This document shows, piece after piece, positions 32,550 through 41,628 of a DNA stretch of 64,000 bases. The notes beneath the pieces were generated by a model. The model made no database searches. It was given only the letters and a program-made list of their open reading frames with translations, and had not been told where the DNA came from. Within the stretch, counting starts at the first letter, position 1; each line of letters starts with the position of its first letter. Source of the stretch: CAG-177 sp003514385 (GTDB lineage: Bacteria; Bacillota; Clostridia; Oscillospirales; Acutalibacteraceae); contig JBPPLN010000001.1 of NCBI GenBank assembly GCA_051920445.1, positions 1-64,000 on the forward strand, read 5' to 3'. Made by a program: the position numbers and the translations under genes.

Positions 32550-33968
32550 TTATTTGTTGAGTATCGATATGGCGTCGGTTATGGTCTTTTCGTGAGCCTG
32601 CATACCGTACTTGTCGACCTCTTTCTTGTTCTTCTCGCCGTGGGTCAGGCAGCCTGCGCCGCCGATGCATCCGCCGATGCACGCCATGCCTTCGATGAAA
32701 TTCGCGTCGAGCATGCCCTTGCTCTTCCTGAGCAGAGCTGCGCGGCAAGCTTCGATTCCGTCGCAGGAGCAGGCTTTGAGATCAAAGTCCTCAATGCCGT
32801 GTTCCTTGAGACCCTGCGCCACCGCATCGGCAAGACCGCCGCAGCGGGCGAATATTCTGCCGAAATACGATGCGTTGTCGAGAACATCTTCGGAGAGGGT
32901 CATTATATCGATATCTCTGCTGTCGAACAGAGCCTGAAGCTCTTCAAAAGTCATCGCCGCGTCAACATAGGGCTTGACCTCGTCCTTCTGAACCTCCGCT
33001 TTCTTTGCCGTGCAGGGACCGATAAACACGACCTTGCAGGGTGCCTCATGTTCCTTGATATATTTGGAGATAGTCGCCATAGGGGAGAGGTTGTGGGAGA
33101 TAAACGGCTTGAGATCCGGGAAGGATTTTTCGATGTAGTTGACAAACGCGGGGCAGCATGAGCTTGTTAAGAAGCCTTTCTCCGCCAGCTCTTCGGATTC
33201 CGCATATGCGACCATGTCCGCGCCGAGAGCGGCTTCGATAACCGTGTGGAAGCCAAGCTCCTTGAGTCCCTTTATGACCTGACCGAGCTTCGCGTATGTA
33301 AACTGACTTGAAATCGAAGGCGCAACAACGGCGAACACTTTGTATTTCGTGTTGTTCTCGCTCTTCTTTATAATATCAATAACGTCGAGCATATACGACT
33401 TGTCCGTTATCGCACCGAACGGGCACTGGTAGACGCACGCGCCGCAGGATATGCACTTGTCGTAGTTTATCGCCGCCGCTTTGTTCTCGTTCATGCTGAT
33501 AGCCTTTATCTTGCACGCCATCTCGCAGGGGCGCTTGCGGTTTATAATCGCGGTGTAGGGGCAGACTCTGGAGCACGCGCCGCACTCCTTGCACTTCGTC
33601 TTGTCGATATGCGCAACATGCTCGCGGTCAAAGGAGAGTGCGCCGAAGCGGCAGACATCCTCACAGCGGTGGGCGAGGCATCCGCGGCAGGCGTTGGTGA
33701 CCTCGTATCCGCCCATGGGACACTCGTCGCAGGCGATGTCGATAACCTCTATAATGTTCGGGTTGCTGCCGATAGCTATCTTGACTCGCTCGCTGAGTAT
33801 CGCTCTTTCTTTGTAGACACAGCAGCGCATGGTCGGCGTGTTGCCGGGGACAATAGTTTTTGGTATTTCGAAAAGATTTTCAAGCAGCGTGTCGTTCCAT
33901 GCAAGCCGCGCGACCTCGCGCAGGACTTTATATTTAAGATACTGTACCTTAGTGTCGAATTTTCTCAT
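32550..33968 (-). CDS. [FeFe] hydrogenase, monomeric group B type
   Basis: 472 residues. The N-terminal half holds ferredoxin-like clusters (CRGCLAHRCEDVC, CKECGACSRVCP, CISCGACVYQCP). The C-terminal H-cluster domain has TSCCPAF (near 270), GPCTAKKAE (near 320) and EGMACIGGCIGGAG (near 438). These match catalytic [FeFe] hydrogenases of group B, which couple reduced ferredoxin to H2. It lies 11 bp downstream of the phosphatase gene in the same operon. Confidence 0.88.
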   Translation of the reverse strand: MRKFDTKVQYLKYKVLREVARLAWNDTLLENLFEIPKTIVPGNTPTMRCCVYKERAILSERVKIAIGSNPNIIEVIDIACDECPMGGYEVTNACRGCLAHRCEDVCRFGALSFDREHVAHIDKTKCKECGACSRVCPYTAIINRKRPCEMACKIKAISMNENKAAAINYDKCISCGACVYQCPFGAITDKSYMLDVIDIIKKSENNTKYKVFAVVAPSISSQFTYAKLGQVIKGLKELGFHTVIEAALGADMVAYAESEELAEKGFLTSSCCPAFVNYIEKSFPDLKPFISHNLSPMATISKYIKEHEAPCKVVFIGPCTAKKAEVQKDEVKPYVDAAMTFEELQALFDSRDIDIMTLSEDVLDNASYFGRIFARCGGLADAVAQGLKEHGIEDFDLKACSCDGIEACRAALLRKSKGMLDANFIEGMACIGGCIGGAGCLTHGEKNKKEVDKYGMQAHEKTITDAISILNK

Positions 33969-33979
33969 TGATATCCCCC

Positions 33980-35152
33980 TTAGAAATAGCTGACCTTGAC
34001 TCTCTTGCCCATCTCTTTGAGGCAGGTACAGAGCTCCTTGACAAGGTTCATCTTTATATTGAAATTGATAGGCAGATCGGGATTCTGATGAGCCGGGTTG
34101 ACGGCTCTGCCGACATAGAAGTTGATGTCGGTAGCCTCCTCAAACAGCATGCGGCATATGAGCGAAGCGCCGTCGCGCTTGAAGCCCCATTCCTCATACA
34201 GTTCATTCTTGCCTAACGCATCTTTGGCATACTCAATGACCTTGTTTATCGTTATGACTCCCTCGGTCACCAGATCAACGCCCTCAATCTCCGCAATCGG
34301 CGGAACGTCGCTCTGTTCAAAATTGAGGCTCGCCTTGAGCGGCTTACCCAGATATTTGGCGGCGATGGACGAAGTTGTGCCGCCGCAGATGATGTGCTTG
34401 CCCTCTTTCGAGAAGAAGAGCGACATCATTCGGTCGCAGTCGTCGGGATTGCGCGGCGGGCCGAAGAGAAGATTCATCGGCTCGCGCTTGCGTATCTTGA
34501 CAACGCAAGCAGTCGCATCGTCTCCTGGATGACCGCCGTAGAGCTTGTCGCACTCGTCAACGAGCATCGTCGAAAGCGTTTTCGCCGTGTATCCGACAGG
34601 CACAAGCCCGGACATGAAATCCGCGATATCGTCGCGCTTCCAGCCGAAGTTGAAAGCCGTTCCGATTCCCGCGTGCGGGCATCCGTCGCTCATCGCGACG
34701 AAAACATCGCCCTCCTGAAGCTTTATCTGCGACTTGAAAATGTTCTTTCCGCCGATGTTCAGCTCCGTCTCTGTATATTTAAACGGCTCGCAGTCGCGTA
34801 TCATTATAACATGTGGATTGTCGTATTGAATTATCTCGGCGGTCTCGTTGTTTATGAGGTGTATGATGGTGAAGGTCGAATATGCGACTCCGCGCACCGA
34901 GCATATCGGCAGGGTGGCGGCTATGGTCGCCACGCACTCTTCGAGCGGCAGACCTTCAGCCATCATCGTTGATATTATTTTTGAGGTGAGGGTGGAGAGA
35001 ATGCTGGCCTTAACGCCGCTTCCGAGTCCGTCCGCGAGCACGATGACAGTTGAATTTTCGTCCTGTTCAATTATGTCAACATGATCACCGCAGAGCTGTT
35101 CGCCCTCGTGGTTTATACTCTTCCAGCCTATCTCGGCGCAGAGGTTATTCAT
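33980..35152 (-). CDS. SpoIIE-like PP2C serine phosphatase
   Basis: 390 residues. The N-terminal ~230 form a PP2C/SpoIIE domain: GDHVDI, VLADGLGSGVKAS (metal-binding Asp), MSDGCPHAG and GHPGDDATACVV. The C-terminal ~150 residues are a separate domain found with hydrogenase-linked phosphatases. It overlaps the sensory hydrogenase gene by 8 bp, which suggests that H2 or redox sensing by that protein is transmitted through dephosphorylation of an unknown target. Confidence 0.85.
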   Translation of the reverse strand: MNNLCAEIGWKSINHEGEQLCGDHVDIIEQDENSTVIVLADGLGSGVKASILSTLTSKIISTMMAEGLPLEECVATIAATLPICSVRGVAYSTFTIIHLINNETAEIIQYDNPHVIMIRDCEPFKYTETELNIGGKNIFKSQIKLQEGDVFVAMSDGCPHAGIGTAFNFGWKRDDIADFMSGLVPVGYTAKTLSTMLVDECDKLYGGHPGDDATACVVKIRKREPMNLLFGPPRNPDDCDRMMSLFFSKEGKHIICGGTTSSIAAKYLGKPLKASLNFEQSDVPPIAEIEGVDLVTEGVITINKVIEYAKDALGKNELYEEWGFKRDGASLICRMLFEEATDINFYVGRAVNPAHQNPDLPINFNIKMNLVKELCTCLKEMGKRVKVSYF

Positions 35153-36818
35153 TGCTGATCGACTCCTTGAGCTTGGATAGCGCTATCTTTGTTTCTGCCG
35201 CCGTCTCGCCGAGCAGCGATGCAATCTCCTGAACGATACGCATCTGCTTGTCAACGACCTTGTCGGCTATTTCGACCGTCTGGCGGCTGATGTTTTCTTT
35301 CTGTTCGCGCACCGTCTCCTCCTGCGTAACATCACGCATGATGCATATGAGCAGGCGGTATTCCTTATCGTATATTATAGTCTCCTCAACATACTTGTCG
35401 TATTCGGCGAGATACATGCGCTTGTCGTGCATATTTCTGCCTGTTTGAAGAACGTTTAAGAAATCCTTGGGGTCGAGCACGCGCACAACGCCGTCTCCGA
35501 GAATGTCGGAGGGGGAGCGAAGATTCATTATCTTGAGCGCAGCCTTGTTTATCTGCTGAACCTCGAGCTTTTCGTTGAGCAGGATAAGTCCGTTGGGCGT
35601 GTTGCGGACGATGTTGTCCGAGAAGCTCTCCGCCTTGTCCTTAAGATAGGGCAGGCACATCGATATCTCCGCCTTGCCGTGATATATGGCGATAGCCTTT
35701 TCGCGGCAGGTGTTGTATCCGCAGGAACCGCAGTTGAGCTCATCCGAGGGCTTAGTCTTGCCCATGCGGTGAAGAATCTCGGTTATCTCTGCCTCCGACG
35801 GGGGCTGAAGTCTGCGCTCGATGACGGTGAAGTTCTTCTGAAGCTCGTAGCTGTCCGGCTGTTCGACTTCAAAATCCTTGTCGCCGGCGAACTGCGCCAC
35901 AGCCATGTAGTCTTTTACGGGCGCGCGGTGGAATTTTTCCATTACCGGACCGCCGATGCAGCTGCCGGAGCAGGCGGACATCTCAATGAAGCAGTTATGT
36001 ATTTTGCCGTTTTCAATGTCCTTGAGCGCCGCCATGCAGTTTTCAACGCCGTCTATCGCCATGTAGGTATATTTCGGGTTGTCCTGCGCCATGGTCTTGA
36101 GTATGCCGCCAGTCGTCGGGAAGAAGCGCGCGCGGCTGTGCTCGTCCGAGTCCGTCTCGCGGGCAAGCTCAACGCCTGCCGACTTGAACCAGCTTGTCAG
36201 CTCGTCAAAGGTCAAAACGGCGTCAACTATGCCTTCGTAGTACTGCGCCTCATCTTTTTTTGCAACGCAGGGACCGATGAAAACAGTCTTTGCGTTCGGA
36301 TATCTGCGCTTTATATCTTTGCAGTGAGCCTGCATGGGGGAGAGCACGTTCGCAAGAAACGGCAGCTCCGCAGGAAAATATTTTTGGATGAGCAGGTTGA
36401 TCGAGTGGCAGCAGGAGGAGATAATGATATCTCTCGTGTCGCTGTCAACCATATGCTCATATTCTGTCTTGACTATTGTTGCGCCGACAGCGGTCTCCTC
36501 GGCGTCGAAAAAGCCGAGCTTCTTGAGCGCTTCGCGCATCGCGTTTATGCCCACGCCCTCATAGTTTGCAATGAAAGACGGAGCAAGGCTGACAATGACC
36601 GGGTCGCTGCTCTGGAGCAGGACTTTTACTTTTTCGGTCTCGTCAACTATCTGCTTTGCATCCTGCGGACATACGACAAAGCACTGACCGCAGAGGATAC
36701 ATTCGTTGCCGATAATATATGCCTGATTGCCCGAGAAGCGTATAGACTTCACCGGGCAATGGCGGATACATTTATAGCAGTTTTTACAGTTGGATTTTTT
36801 AAGAGTCAGGCAATCCAT
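35145..36818 (-). CDS. Sensory [FeFe] hydrogenase (HydS-like) with PAS domain
   Basis: 557 residues: two N-terminal 4Fe-4S motifs (CKNCYKCIRHCP, CILCGQCFVVCP), an H-cluster domain with SSCCHS (His replacing the Pro of catalytic enzymes), GPCVAKKDEA and EMSACSGSCIGG, then a CGSCGYNTC iron-sulfur motif near 383, a PAS domain (about 415-515) and a coiled-coil tail. This order marks group C sensory [FeFe] hydrogenases, thought to sense H2 or redox state. It is co-encoded with a PP2C phosphatase instead of a kinase. Confidence 0.85.
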   Translation of the reverse strand: MDCLTLKKSNCKNCYKCIRHCPVKSIRFSGNQAYIIGNECILCGQCFVVCPQDAKQIVDETEKVKVLLQSSDPVIVSLAPSFIANYEGVGINAMREALKKLGFFDAEETAVGATIVKTEYEHMVDSDTRDIIISSCCHSINLLIQKYFPAELPFLANVLSPMQAHCKDIKRRYPNAKTVFIGPCVAKKDEAQYYEGIVDAVLTFDELTSWFKSAGVELARETDSDEHSRARFFPTTGGILKTMAQDNPKYTYMAIDGVENCMAALKDIENGKIHNCFIEMSACSGSCIGGPVMEKFHRAPVKDYMAVAQFAGDKDFEVEQPDSYELQKNFTVIERRLQPPSEAEITEILHRMGKTKPSDELNCGSCGYNTCREKAIAIYHGKAEISMCLPYLKDKAESFSDNIVRNTPNGLILLNEKLEVQQINKAALKIMNLRSPSDILGDGVVRVLDPKDFLNVLQTGRNMHDKRMYLAEYDKYVEETIIYDKEYRLLICIMRDVTQEETVREQKENISRQTVEIADKVVDKQMRIVQEIASLLGETAAETKIALSKLKESISNE

Positions 36819-36822
36819 GCCG

Positions 36823-37083
36823 TTACACCCTCTCTTCCCTTATCCGTTTTAGTACCTTCTCCTCAAAGAAGTTGTTGAACCCCTCCGGCGTTATTCCGGT
36901 GTAGACATCGTCGTCGACCGATATAGTCACGCCCTCGCGGTTGCACCTGCCGGTGCAGAAGCTGCCGGCAAGTGTAACATCGTTTTCGAGGTCATATTTT
37001 TTCAGAGCGTCCTCAAACAGCCCGACGATCTTTTCCGAACCCTTGAGGTGACAGGCAGAGCCTACGCAAATCTGGATTATCAT
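36823..37083 (-). CDS. NuoE-like [2Fe-2S] thioredoxin-fold protein
   Basis: 86 residues from ATG 37081-37083 (MIIQICVGSACH), chosen because the upstream extension overlaps the neighbouring gene and lacks a ribosome site; CAAAGGTCTGAAACAT precedes this ATG. Four Cys (CVGSACH, then GSFCTGRC) match the NuoE/2Fe-2S thioredoxin-like ferredoxin fold. It probably passes electrons to or from the hydrogenase-type proteins encoded beside it. Confidence 0.8.
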   Translation of the reverse strand: MIIQICVGSACHLKGSEKIVGLFEDALKKYDLENDVTLAGSFCTGRCNREGVTISVDDDVYTGITPEGFNNFFEEKVLKRIREERV

Positions 37084-37088
37084 ATGTT

Positions 37089-37328
37089 TCAGACCTTTGC
37101 AAGAACGTTTTCGCTGAAGAAGTCTTTGACTGTATCGGGCTTCACGGAGAAGAACTTGTCGTCCACCGTGACGCACACGCCCTGCTGGCATTTGCCCATG
37201 CAGAAGGTGCCGGAGAGCTCTACCTTGTCGTCAAGATTGTTTTCTCTTATAAGGTACTGGAGCTGCTCAACTACCTGGCGCGATCCCTTGATGTGGCATG
37301 AGGAACCGATGCAAACGGTTATTTTCAT
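37089..37328 (-). CDS. NuoE-like [2Fe-2S] thioredoxin-fold protein
   Basis: 79 residues, a tandem paralogue of the next gene downstream: CIGSSCH near residue 6 and GTFCMGKCQQGVC near 41 supply the cluster ligands. AAAGAGGTGAAATGA is the ribosome site. Two such small ferredoxins in tandem before a sensory hydrogenase suggest an electron relay specific to it. Confidence 0.8.
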   Translation of the reverse strand: MKITVCIGSSCHIKGSRQVVEQLQYLIRENNLDDKVELSGTFCMGKCQQGVCVTVDDKFFSVKPDTVKDFFSENVLAKV

Positions 37329-37342
37329 TCATTTCACCTCTT

Positions 37343-38092
37343 TCACGAGTAATCAACAACATCGATCCACGAGTGGAGGAATTCGCGCTCCGCAGCGTTG
37401 CCCTTTACCGTCTGTGATGCGGCAACGATGGGCATCCATTTCTGGACATACTGTATCGCGGTGTCGCTCTTCTCGCAGAAAAGATTCAGATACTTCTTCG
37501 CGGCGTCGATATCTCCGTTGAGCCAGAAGAGGAGATATGTGCGCGCGGCGTCGGCTGAGGCGTTGCCCTGGGTGGCGTGCGACCAGTCGATAATATAAGG
37601 CGTGCCGTCGTCGGTGATTATAATATTCGAGGGATTGAAATCGCCGTGGCAGACCTTGTTGTGCTTGGGCATCGACTCAAGGCGGGTATGCAGGTCATAT
37701 CTGACCGTTGCGGAAAGATCGGTCTGGCAGATCTTTCTGTTCATCTTGTCCTTTAGTTTGTTGAGCAGGGGGCAGGTCTTTGAGTGCATCTCGAGCTGGA
37801 GGTCGACGAAAAGATTGAGATATTCGTCCTTCTTCTCGGGATTCTCCTGCATCAGCTGCGCAAGCGTCTTGCCCTTGATATAGTCGGACACTATTGTCCA
37901 TTTGCCGTCGATGACCGTAACCTCGAGAACTCTCGGAATATTGAGCCCGGTCTCTTCGATACGCGCCTGGTTGAGCGCCTCGTTGAGCACGTCGGCTTTG
38001 GAATAGCCTTCGTTGAAAACCTTGAGGCAGCGGTCGCCGTCGCGGTAGACTGTCTTGTTGTTCCTTACTGCTATGATTCTGTCAAGATTCAT
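37343..38092 (-). CDS. APH/choline-kinase-like phosphotransferase
   Basis: 249 residues with a kinase-like fold: HGDFNPSNII (catalytic Asp) near residue 147 and IDWSHA (metal-binding Asp) near 167. Members phosphorylate small hydroxyl compounds; this is not evidence of antibiotic resistance. It is placed between adhE (12 bp away) and the NuoE-like genes, so it is co-transcribed with the fermentation/hydrogen cluster; its substrate is unknown. Confidence 0.8.
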   Translation of the reverse strand: MNLDRIIAVRNNKTVYRDGDRCLKVFNEGYSKADVLNEALNQARIEETGLNIPRVLEVTVIDGKWTIVSDYIKGKTLAQLMQENPEKKDEYLNLFVDLQLEMHSKTCPLLNKLKDKMNRKICQTDLSATVRYDLHTRLESMPKHNKVCHGDFNPSNIIITDDGTPYIIDWSHATQGNASADAARTYLLFWLNGDIDAAKKYLNLFCEKSDTAIQYVQKWMPIVAASQTVKGNAAEREFLHSWIDVVDYS

Positions 38093-38104
38093 TGTGAACC
38101 CTCC

Positions 38105-40819
38105 TTATGCCTTGTTCTTGCCGTTCTCCGCTCTGCGGTAAGCCTGCTTGAAGTTGTGGGTGCTGTCGTCCTCTGCGATGTCCGCCTCGGTCGGCATGGG
38201 CTTCTCTTCAAAATGCTTCTTGCCGTAGTATGCGTTGAGGTACATCTGCTTTATCTCGCTCATGAGCGGGTATCTCGGGTTTGCGCCGGTGCACTGATCG
38301 TCGAATGCGTTCTCGGTCATCTCGTCGAGAGTGTCGAGAAAGTATTTCTCGTCAACGCCGTAGTCTTTGATTGTCTTCTTTATTCCGACGCGCTCCTTGA
38401 GCTCGTTGATAGCTTTTATAAGATTCTCAAGCTTCTCCTTGTCGTTCTTGCCGCCGAGCCCGAGGCTGTCGGCAACCTCTGCGTAGCGGGCAAGGGTGTG
38501 CGGATGGTCGTACTGCGGGAAAGTGCCCATCTTTGCAGGAGCTTCCGCCGCGTTGAAGCGCAGAACCTCTTCAATCATCAGCGCGTTTGCAACGCCGTGG
38601 GGGAGGTGGTGATAAGCGCCGAGCTTATGTGCCATGGAGTGGCAGACACCGAGGAAAGCGTTTGCAAAAGCCATACCTGCCATTGTTGCGGCGTTCGCCA
38701 TCTTTTCGCGGGCTTCGACATCGGTCTGACCGTTCTCGTATGCGCGGGGCAGATAGTCGAATATGACCTTGAGCGCCTGCTTTGCGAGTCCGTCGGTGTA
38801 GTCGGTAGCCATAACGGAAGCGTAAGCTTCGAGCGCGTGAGTGACTGCGTCGATACCGGAGGCGGCGGTCAGTCCCTTGGGGGCGCTCATGTGGAAGTCG
38901 GTGTCAACTATTGCCATGTTGGGCATGAGCTGATAGTCGGCAAGGGGATACTTGATGCCGGTGGTCTCGTCGGTGATAACGGCGAACGGAGTTACCTCAC
39001 TGCCGGTACCTGCCGAGGTCGGGATGGCGATGAAATATGCCTTTTCGCCCATCTCCGGGAAGGTGTAGACGCGCTTGCGGATATCAATAAAGCGCATAGC
39101 CATGTCCATGAAGTCCGCTTCGGGGTGCTCATAGAGAACCCACATGATCTTTGCCGCGTCCATCGCGGAGCCGCCGCCGAGAGCGATTATTGTGTCGGGC
39201 TCGAAGGCTCTCATCTGCTCAACGCCCTTTTCGGCGCACTGGAGAGTCGGGTCGGGAGCAACGTCGCCGAAGGTCGCGTGTACTATGCCCATCTCGTCGA
39301 GCTTATCGGTTATCGGCTTGGTGTAGCCGTTTTTGTAAAGGAAGTTGTCGGTGACTATGAACGCTCTCTTCTTGCCCATGATGTTCTTGAGCTCATCGAG
39401 AGCGACGGGCAGGCAGCCCTTCTTGATATAGACCTTCTCAGGTGCTCTGAACCAAAGCATATTCTCTCTCCTCTCAGCCACAGTCTTGATGTTGATAAGA
39501 TGCTTGACGCCGACGTTCTCGCTGACGCTGTTGCCGCCCCATGAGCCGCAGCCGAGGGTGAGGGAGGGAGCGAGTTTGAAGTTGTAGAGATCGCCGATGC
39601 CGCCCTGTGAGGAGGGGGTGTTGACGAGAATACGGCAGGTCTTCATGCGCGCCGAGAACTCGTCGAGCTTCTCATGCTCGGTTATTTCATTGAGATATAT
39701 TGAAGACGTATGACCGTAGCCGCCGTCTGCAATAAGCTGTTCAGCCTTGTTGAATGCGTCGTGAATGTCCTCAGCCTTGTACATGGCAAGCACGGGGGAG
39801 AGCTTCTCGTGGGCGAATTCCTCGGAGAGGTCAACGCTCTCGACTTCGCCGATAAGTATCTTTGTGCCCTCGGGAACGGTCACTCCTGCGAGCTCCGCGA
39901 TTTTGACCGCCGATTGACCGACTATCTTTGCGTTGAGCGCGCCGTTTATAAGAATGGTCTTTCTGACTTTCTCGGTCTCCTCGGAGTCGAGGAAGTAGCA
40001 TCCGCGAGCCGCGAACTCTGTCTTAACTGCGTCGTAGACATTCTGATGAACTATAACGGACTGCTCGGAAGCGCAGATCATGCCGTTATCGAAGGTCTTG
40101 GAGTGGATTATCGAGTTGACCGCGAGGACGATATCCGCCGTCTCGTCGATGATGGCGGGCGTGTTGCCGGCGCCGACGCCGACTGCGGGCTTGCCGGAGG
40201 AATATGCCGCCTTGACCATTCCGGGGCCGCCGGTGGCGAGGATTATATCCGCCTCTTTCATAACGAGGTTCGTCATCTCAAGGCTCGGAGTGTCGATCCA
40301 CTCAATGATGCCATCGGGTGCGCCTGCCTTGACTGCCGCGTCGAGAATTACCTTTGCGGCCGCCGCGGTTGATTTCTTGGCGCGGGGATGGGGGCTGATG
40401 ATGATAGCGTTTCTCGTTTTGAGGGCAAGCAGGCACTTGAATATAGCGGTGGAAGTTGGGTTCGTTGTGGGTATGACCGCCGCGATAACGCCGACGGGCT
40501 CGGCAATCTTCTTTATGCCGTATGCCTTGTCCTCTTCAATTATACCACAGGTTTTTGTGTTTTTGTAGGCATTGTAAATATATTCTGCCGCGTAGTTGTT
40601 CTTTATGACCTTGTCTTCAACAACGCCCATGCCTGTCTCTTCGGCCGCCATCTTTGCAAGCGGTATTCTCGCCTTATTTGCGGCGGAAGCGGCGGCGAGG
40701 AAAATTTTGTCTACCTGCTCCTGGGTGTAAGTTGAAAACTTCTTCTCTGCTTCTTTGAGCGAAGTGAGAGCTGATTCAAGTGTTTCAACGCTGTCGATGA
40801 TTTTTCTTTCGTTGTTCAT
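38105..40819 (-). CDS. adhE: Bifunctional acetaldehyde/alcohol dehydrogenase AdhE
   Basis: 904 residues, close to the family length of about 870-900. The N-terminal CoA-acylating aldehyde dehydrogenase domain (to about 440) includes the catalytic Cys in NGMICASEQS. The C-terminal iron alcohol dehydrogenase domain has ALGGGSAMDAAK and TSAGTGSEVTP, plus His ligands further on. It reduces acetyl-CoA to ethanol with two NADH. It follows rex by 22 bp, so its own regulator is in the same transcript, as expected for NADH-balanced fermentation. Confidence 0.93.
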   Translation of the reverse strand: MNNERKIIDSVETLESALTSLKEAEKKFSTYTQEQVDKIFLAAASAANKARIPLAKMAAEETGMGVVEDKVIKNNYAAEYIYNAYKNTKTCGIIEEDKAYGIKKIAEPVGVIAAVIPTTNPTSTAIFKCLLALKTRNAIIISPHPRAKKSTAAAAKVILDAAVKAGAPDGIIEWIDTPSLEMTNLVMKEADIILATGGPGMVKAAYSSGKPAVGVGAGNTPAIIDETADIVLAVNSIIHSKTFDNGMICASEQSVIVHQNVYDAVKTEFAARGCYFLDSEETEKVRKTILINGALNAKIVGQSAVKIAELAGVTVPEGTKILIGEVESVDLSEEFAHEKLSPVLAMYKAEDIHDAFNKAEQLIADGGYGHTSSIYLNEITEHEKLDEFSARMKTCRILVNTPSSQGGIGDLYNFKLAPSLTLGCGSWGGNSVSENVGVKHLINIKTVAERRENMLWFRAPEKVYIKKGCLPVALDELKNIMGKKRAFIVTDNFLYKNGYTKPITDKLDEMGIVHATFGDVAPDPTLQCAEKGVEQMRAFEPDTIIALGGGSAMDAAKIMWVLYEHPEADFMDMAMRFIDIRKRVYTFPEMGEKAYFIAIPTSAGTGSEVTPFAVITDETTGIKYPLADYQLMPNMAIVDTDFHMSAPKGLTAASGIDAVTHALEAYASVMATDYTDGLAKQALKVIFDYLPRAYENGQTDVEAREKMANAATMAGMAFANAFLGVCHSMAHKLGAYHHLPHGVANALMIEEVLRFNAAEAPAKMGTFPQYDHPHTLARYAEVADSLGLGGKNDKEKLENLIKAINELKERVGIKKTIKDYGVDEKYFLDTLDEMTENAFDDQCTGANPRYPLMSEIKQMYLNAYYGKKHFEEKPMPTEADIAEDDSTHNFKQAYRRAENGKNKA

Positions 40820-40841
40820 GATTTTTATCCCCCTAAACGGT

Positions 40842-41453
40842 TTACTGTTTTATCTGTGTTTTCAGGTGTGCGAGCGAGAGAGCCATGTTTTCATATTGGA
40901 TCGCTACACCCTCGGGTGCTGTGAGTTTGCACGGCGCAAAGCTCATTATGGCTTTTATGCCGCTTTGACAGAGTTTGTCGCATACTTCCTGCGCCGCTGT
41001 TGCCGGCACGGCAATGACTCCGATGCTGACATTGTTTTCTTTGCAGAAATCGTGCAGTCCGTCAATCGGCAGTATCGGTTTTCCGCTTGCGTTATTCTGC
41101 GAAACCTCCGTGTCAAACGCCGCGAGAATGTCAAGCCCGTAGTCGGAAAATCCGCCGTAGTCGAGCAGCGCTCTTCCGAGCTTTCCCGCGCCGACTATCA
41201 CCGTCTTGCCGTTGCGGCTGTCGATGAGACATTTAAGGCTCGCTTTGAGGTCGGATACGGTGTAACCTATCCTCGGCTTGCCAGAGCCGCATATCGCTCC
41301 GAGATCCTTCCGAACCTGAACTTCGCCGAAGCCCAATGCCTTTGCTATCGTTGTTGCCGAGACCGTTTCGACATCTTGCGGCAGACTCTCAATAAATTTG
41401 AGATAAACAGGGATGCGCCCCAGAGCAGCTCTGGACACGTCCGTAGTTTTCAT
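40842..41453 (-). CDS. rex: Redox-sensing repressor Rex
   Basis: 203 residues: N-terminal winged helix (IPVYLKFIESLP...TTIAKALGFGEVQVRKDL) and a Rossmann domain (IVGAGKLGRALLDY, AAFDTE). Rex senses the NADH/NAD+ ratio and represses fermentation and hydrogenase genes. It heads the minus-strand operon with adhE and probably regulates it. CGGGAGGTGCAGC precedes the ATG. Confidence 0.92.
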   Translation of the reverse strand: MKTTDVSRAALGRIPVYLKFIESLPQDVETVSATTIAKALGFGEVQVRKDLGAICGSGKPRIGYTVSDLKASLKCLIDSRNGKTVIVGAGKLGRALLDYGGFSDYGLDILAAFDTEVSQNNASGKPILPIDGLHDFCKENNVSIGVIAVPATAAQEVCDKLCQSGIKAIMSFAPCKLTAPEGVAIQYENMALSLAHLKTQIKQ

Positions 41454-41538
41454 GCTGCACCTCCCGAAAAGTAGTAGTCTGACTTCTGACCAATACTATT
41501 CTATCGCATAACGGGGCAAAAGGGAATTACGACTTTTA

Positions 41539-41565
41539 TATATCGATATTATTGATATCGATATA
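41539..41565. promoter_or_regulatory. 27-bp AT-rich palindrome upstream of rex
   Basis: TATATCGATAT and ATATCGATATA flank TATTG with perfect 11-bp arms, 86 bp upstream of the rex start. It does not match the usual TTGTTAA-type Rex operator. It could be an operator for another regulator or a cruciform-prone element. Confidence 0.45.
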
Positions 41566-41628
41566 CCTTTACCTTTATTCGGTATAGTTTACAGATAGTG
41601 GGGGATATTCAGTTTTTTTATGGTGTTA

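Noticed and set aside
32166..33161. A 331-codon open frame on the plus strand
   Set aside because: It overlaps hypB and the hydrogenase gene on the opposite strand and contains no known motif.
37784..39544. A 586-codon open frame on the plus strand
   Set aside because: It lies opposite adhE and has no recognisable domain or ribosome site; AdhE is unambiguous.
41539..41565. A classical Rex operator
   Set aside because: The palindrome lacks the TTGTTAA/TTAACAA half-sites known for Rex, so it is reported only as an unassigned dyad.
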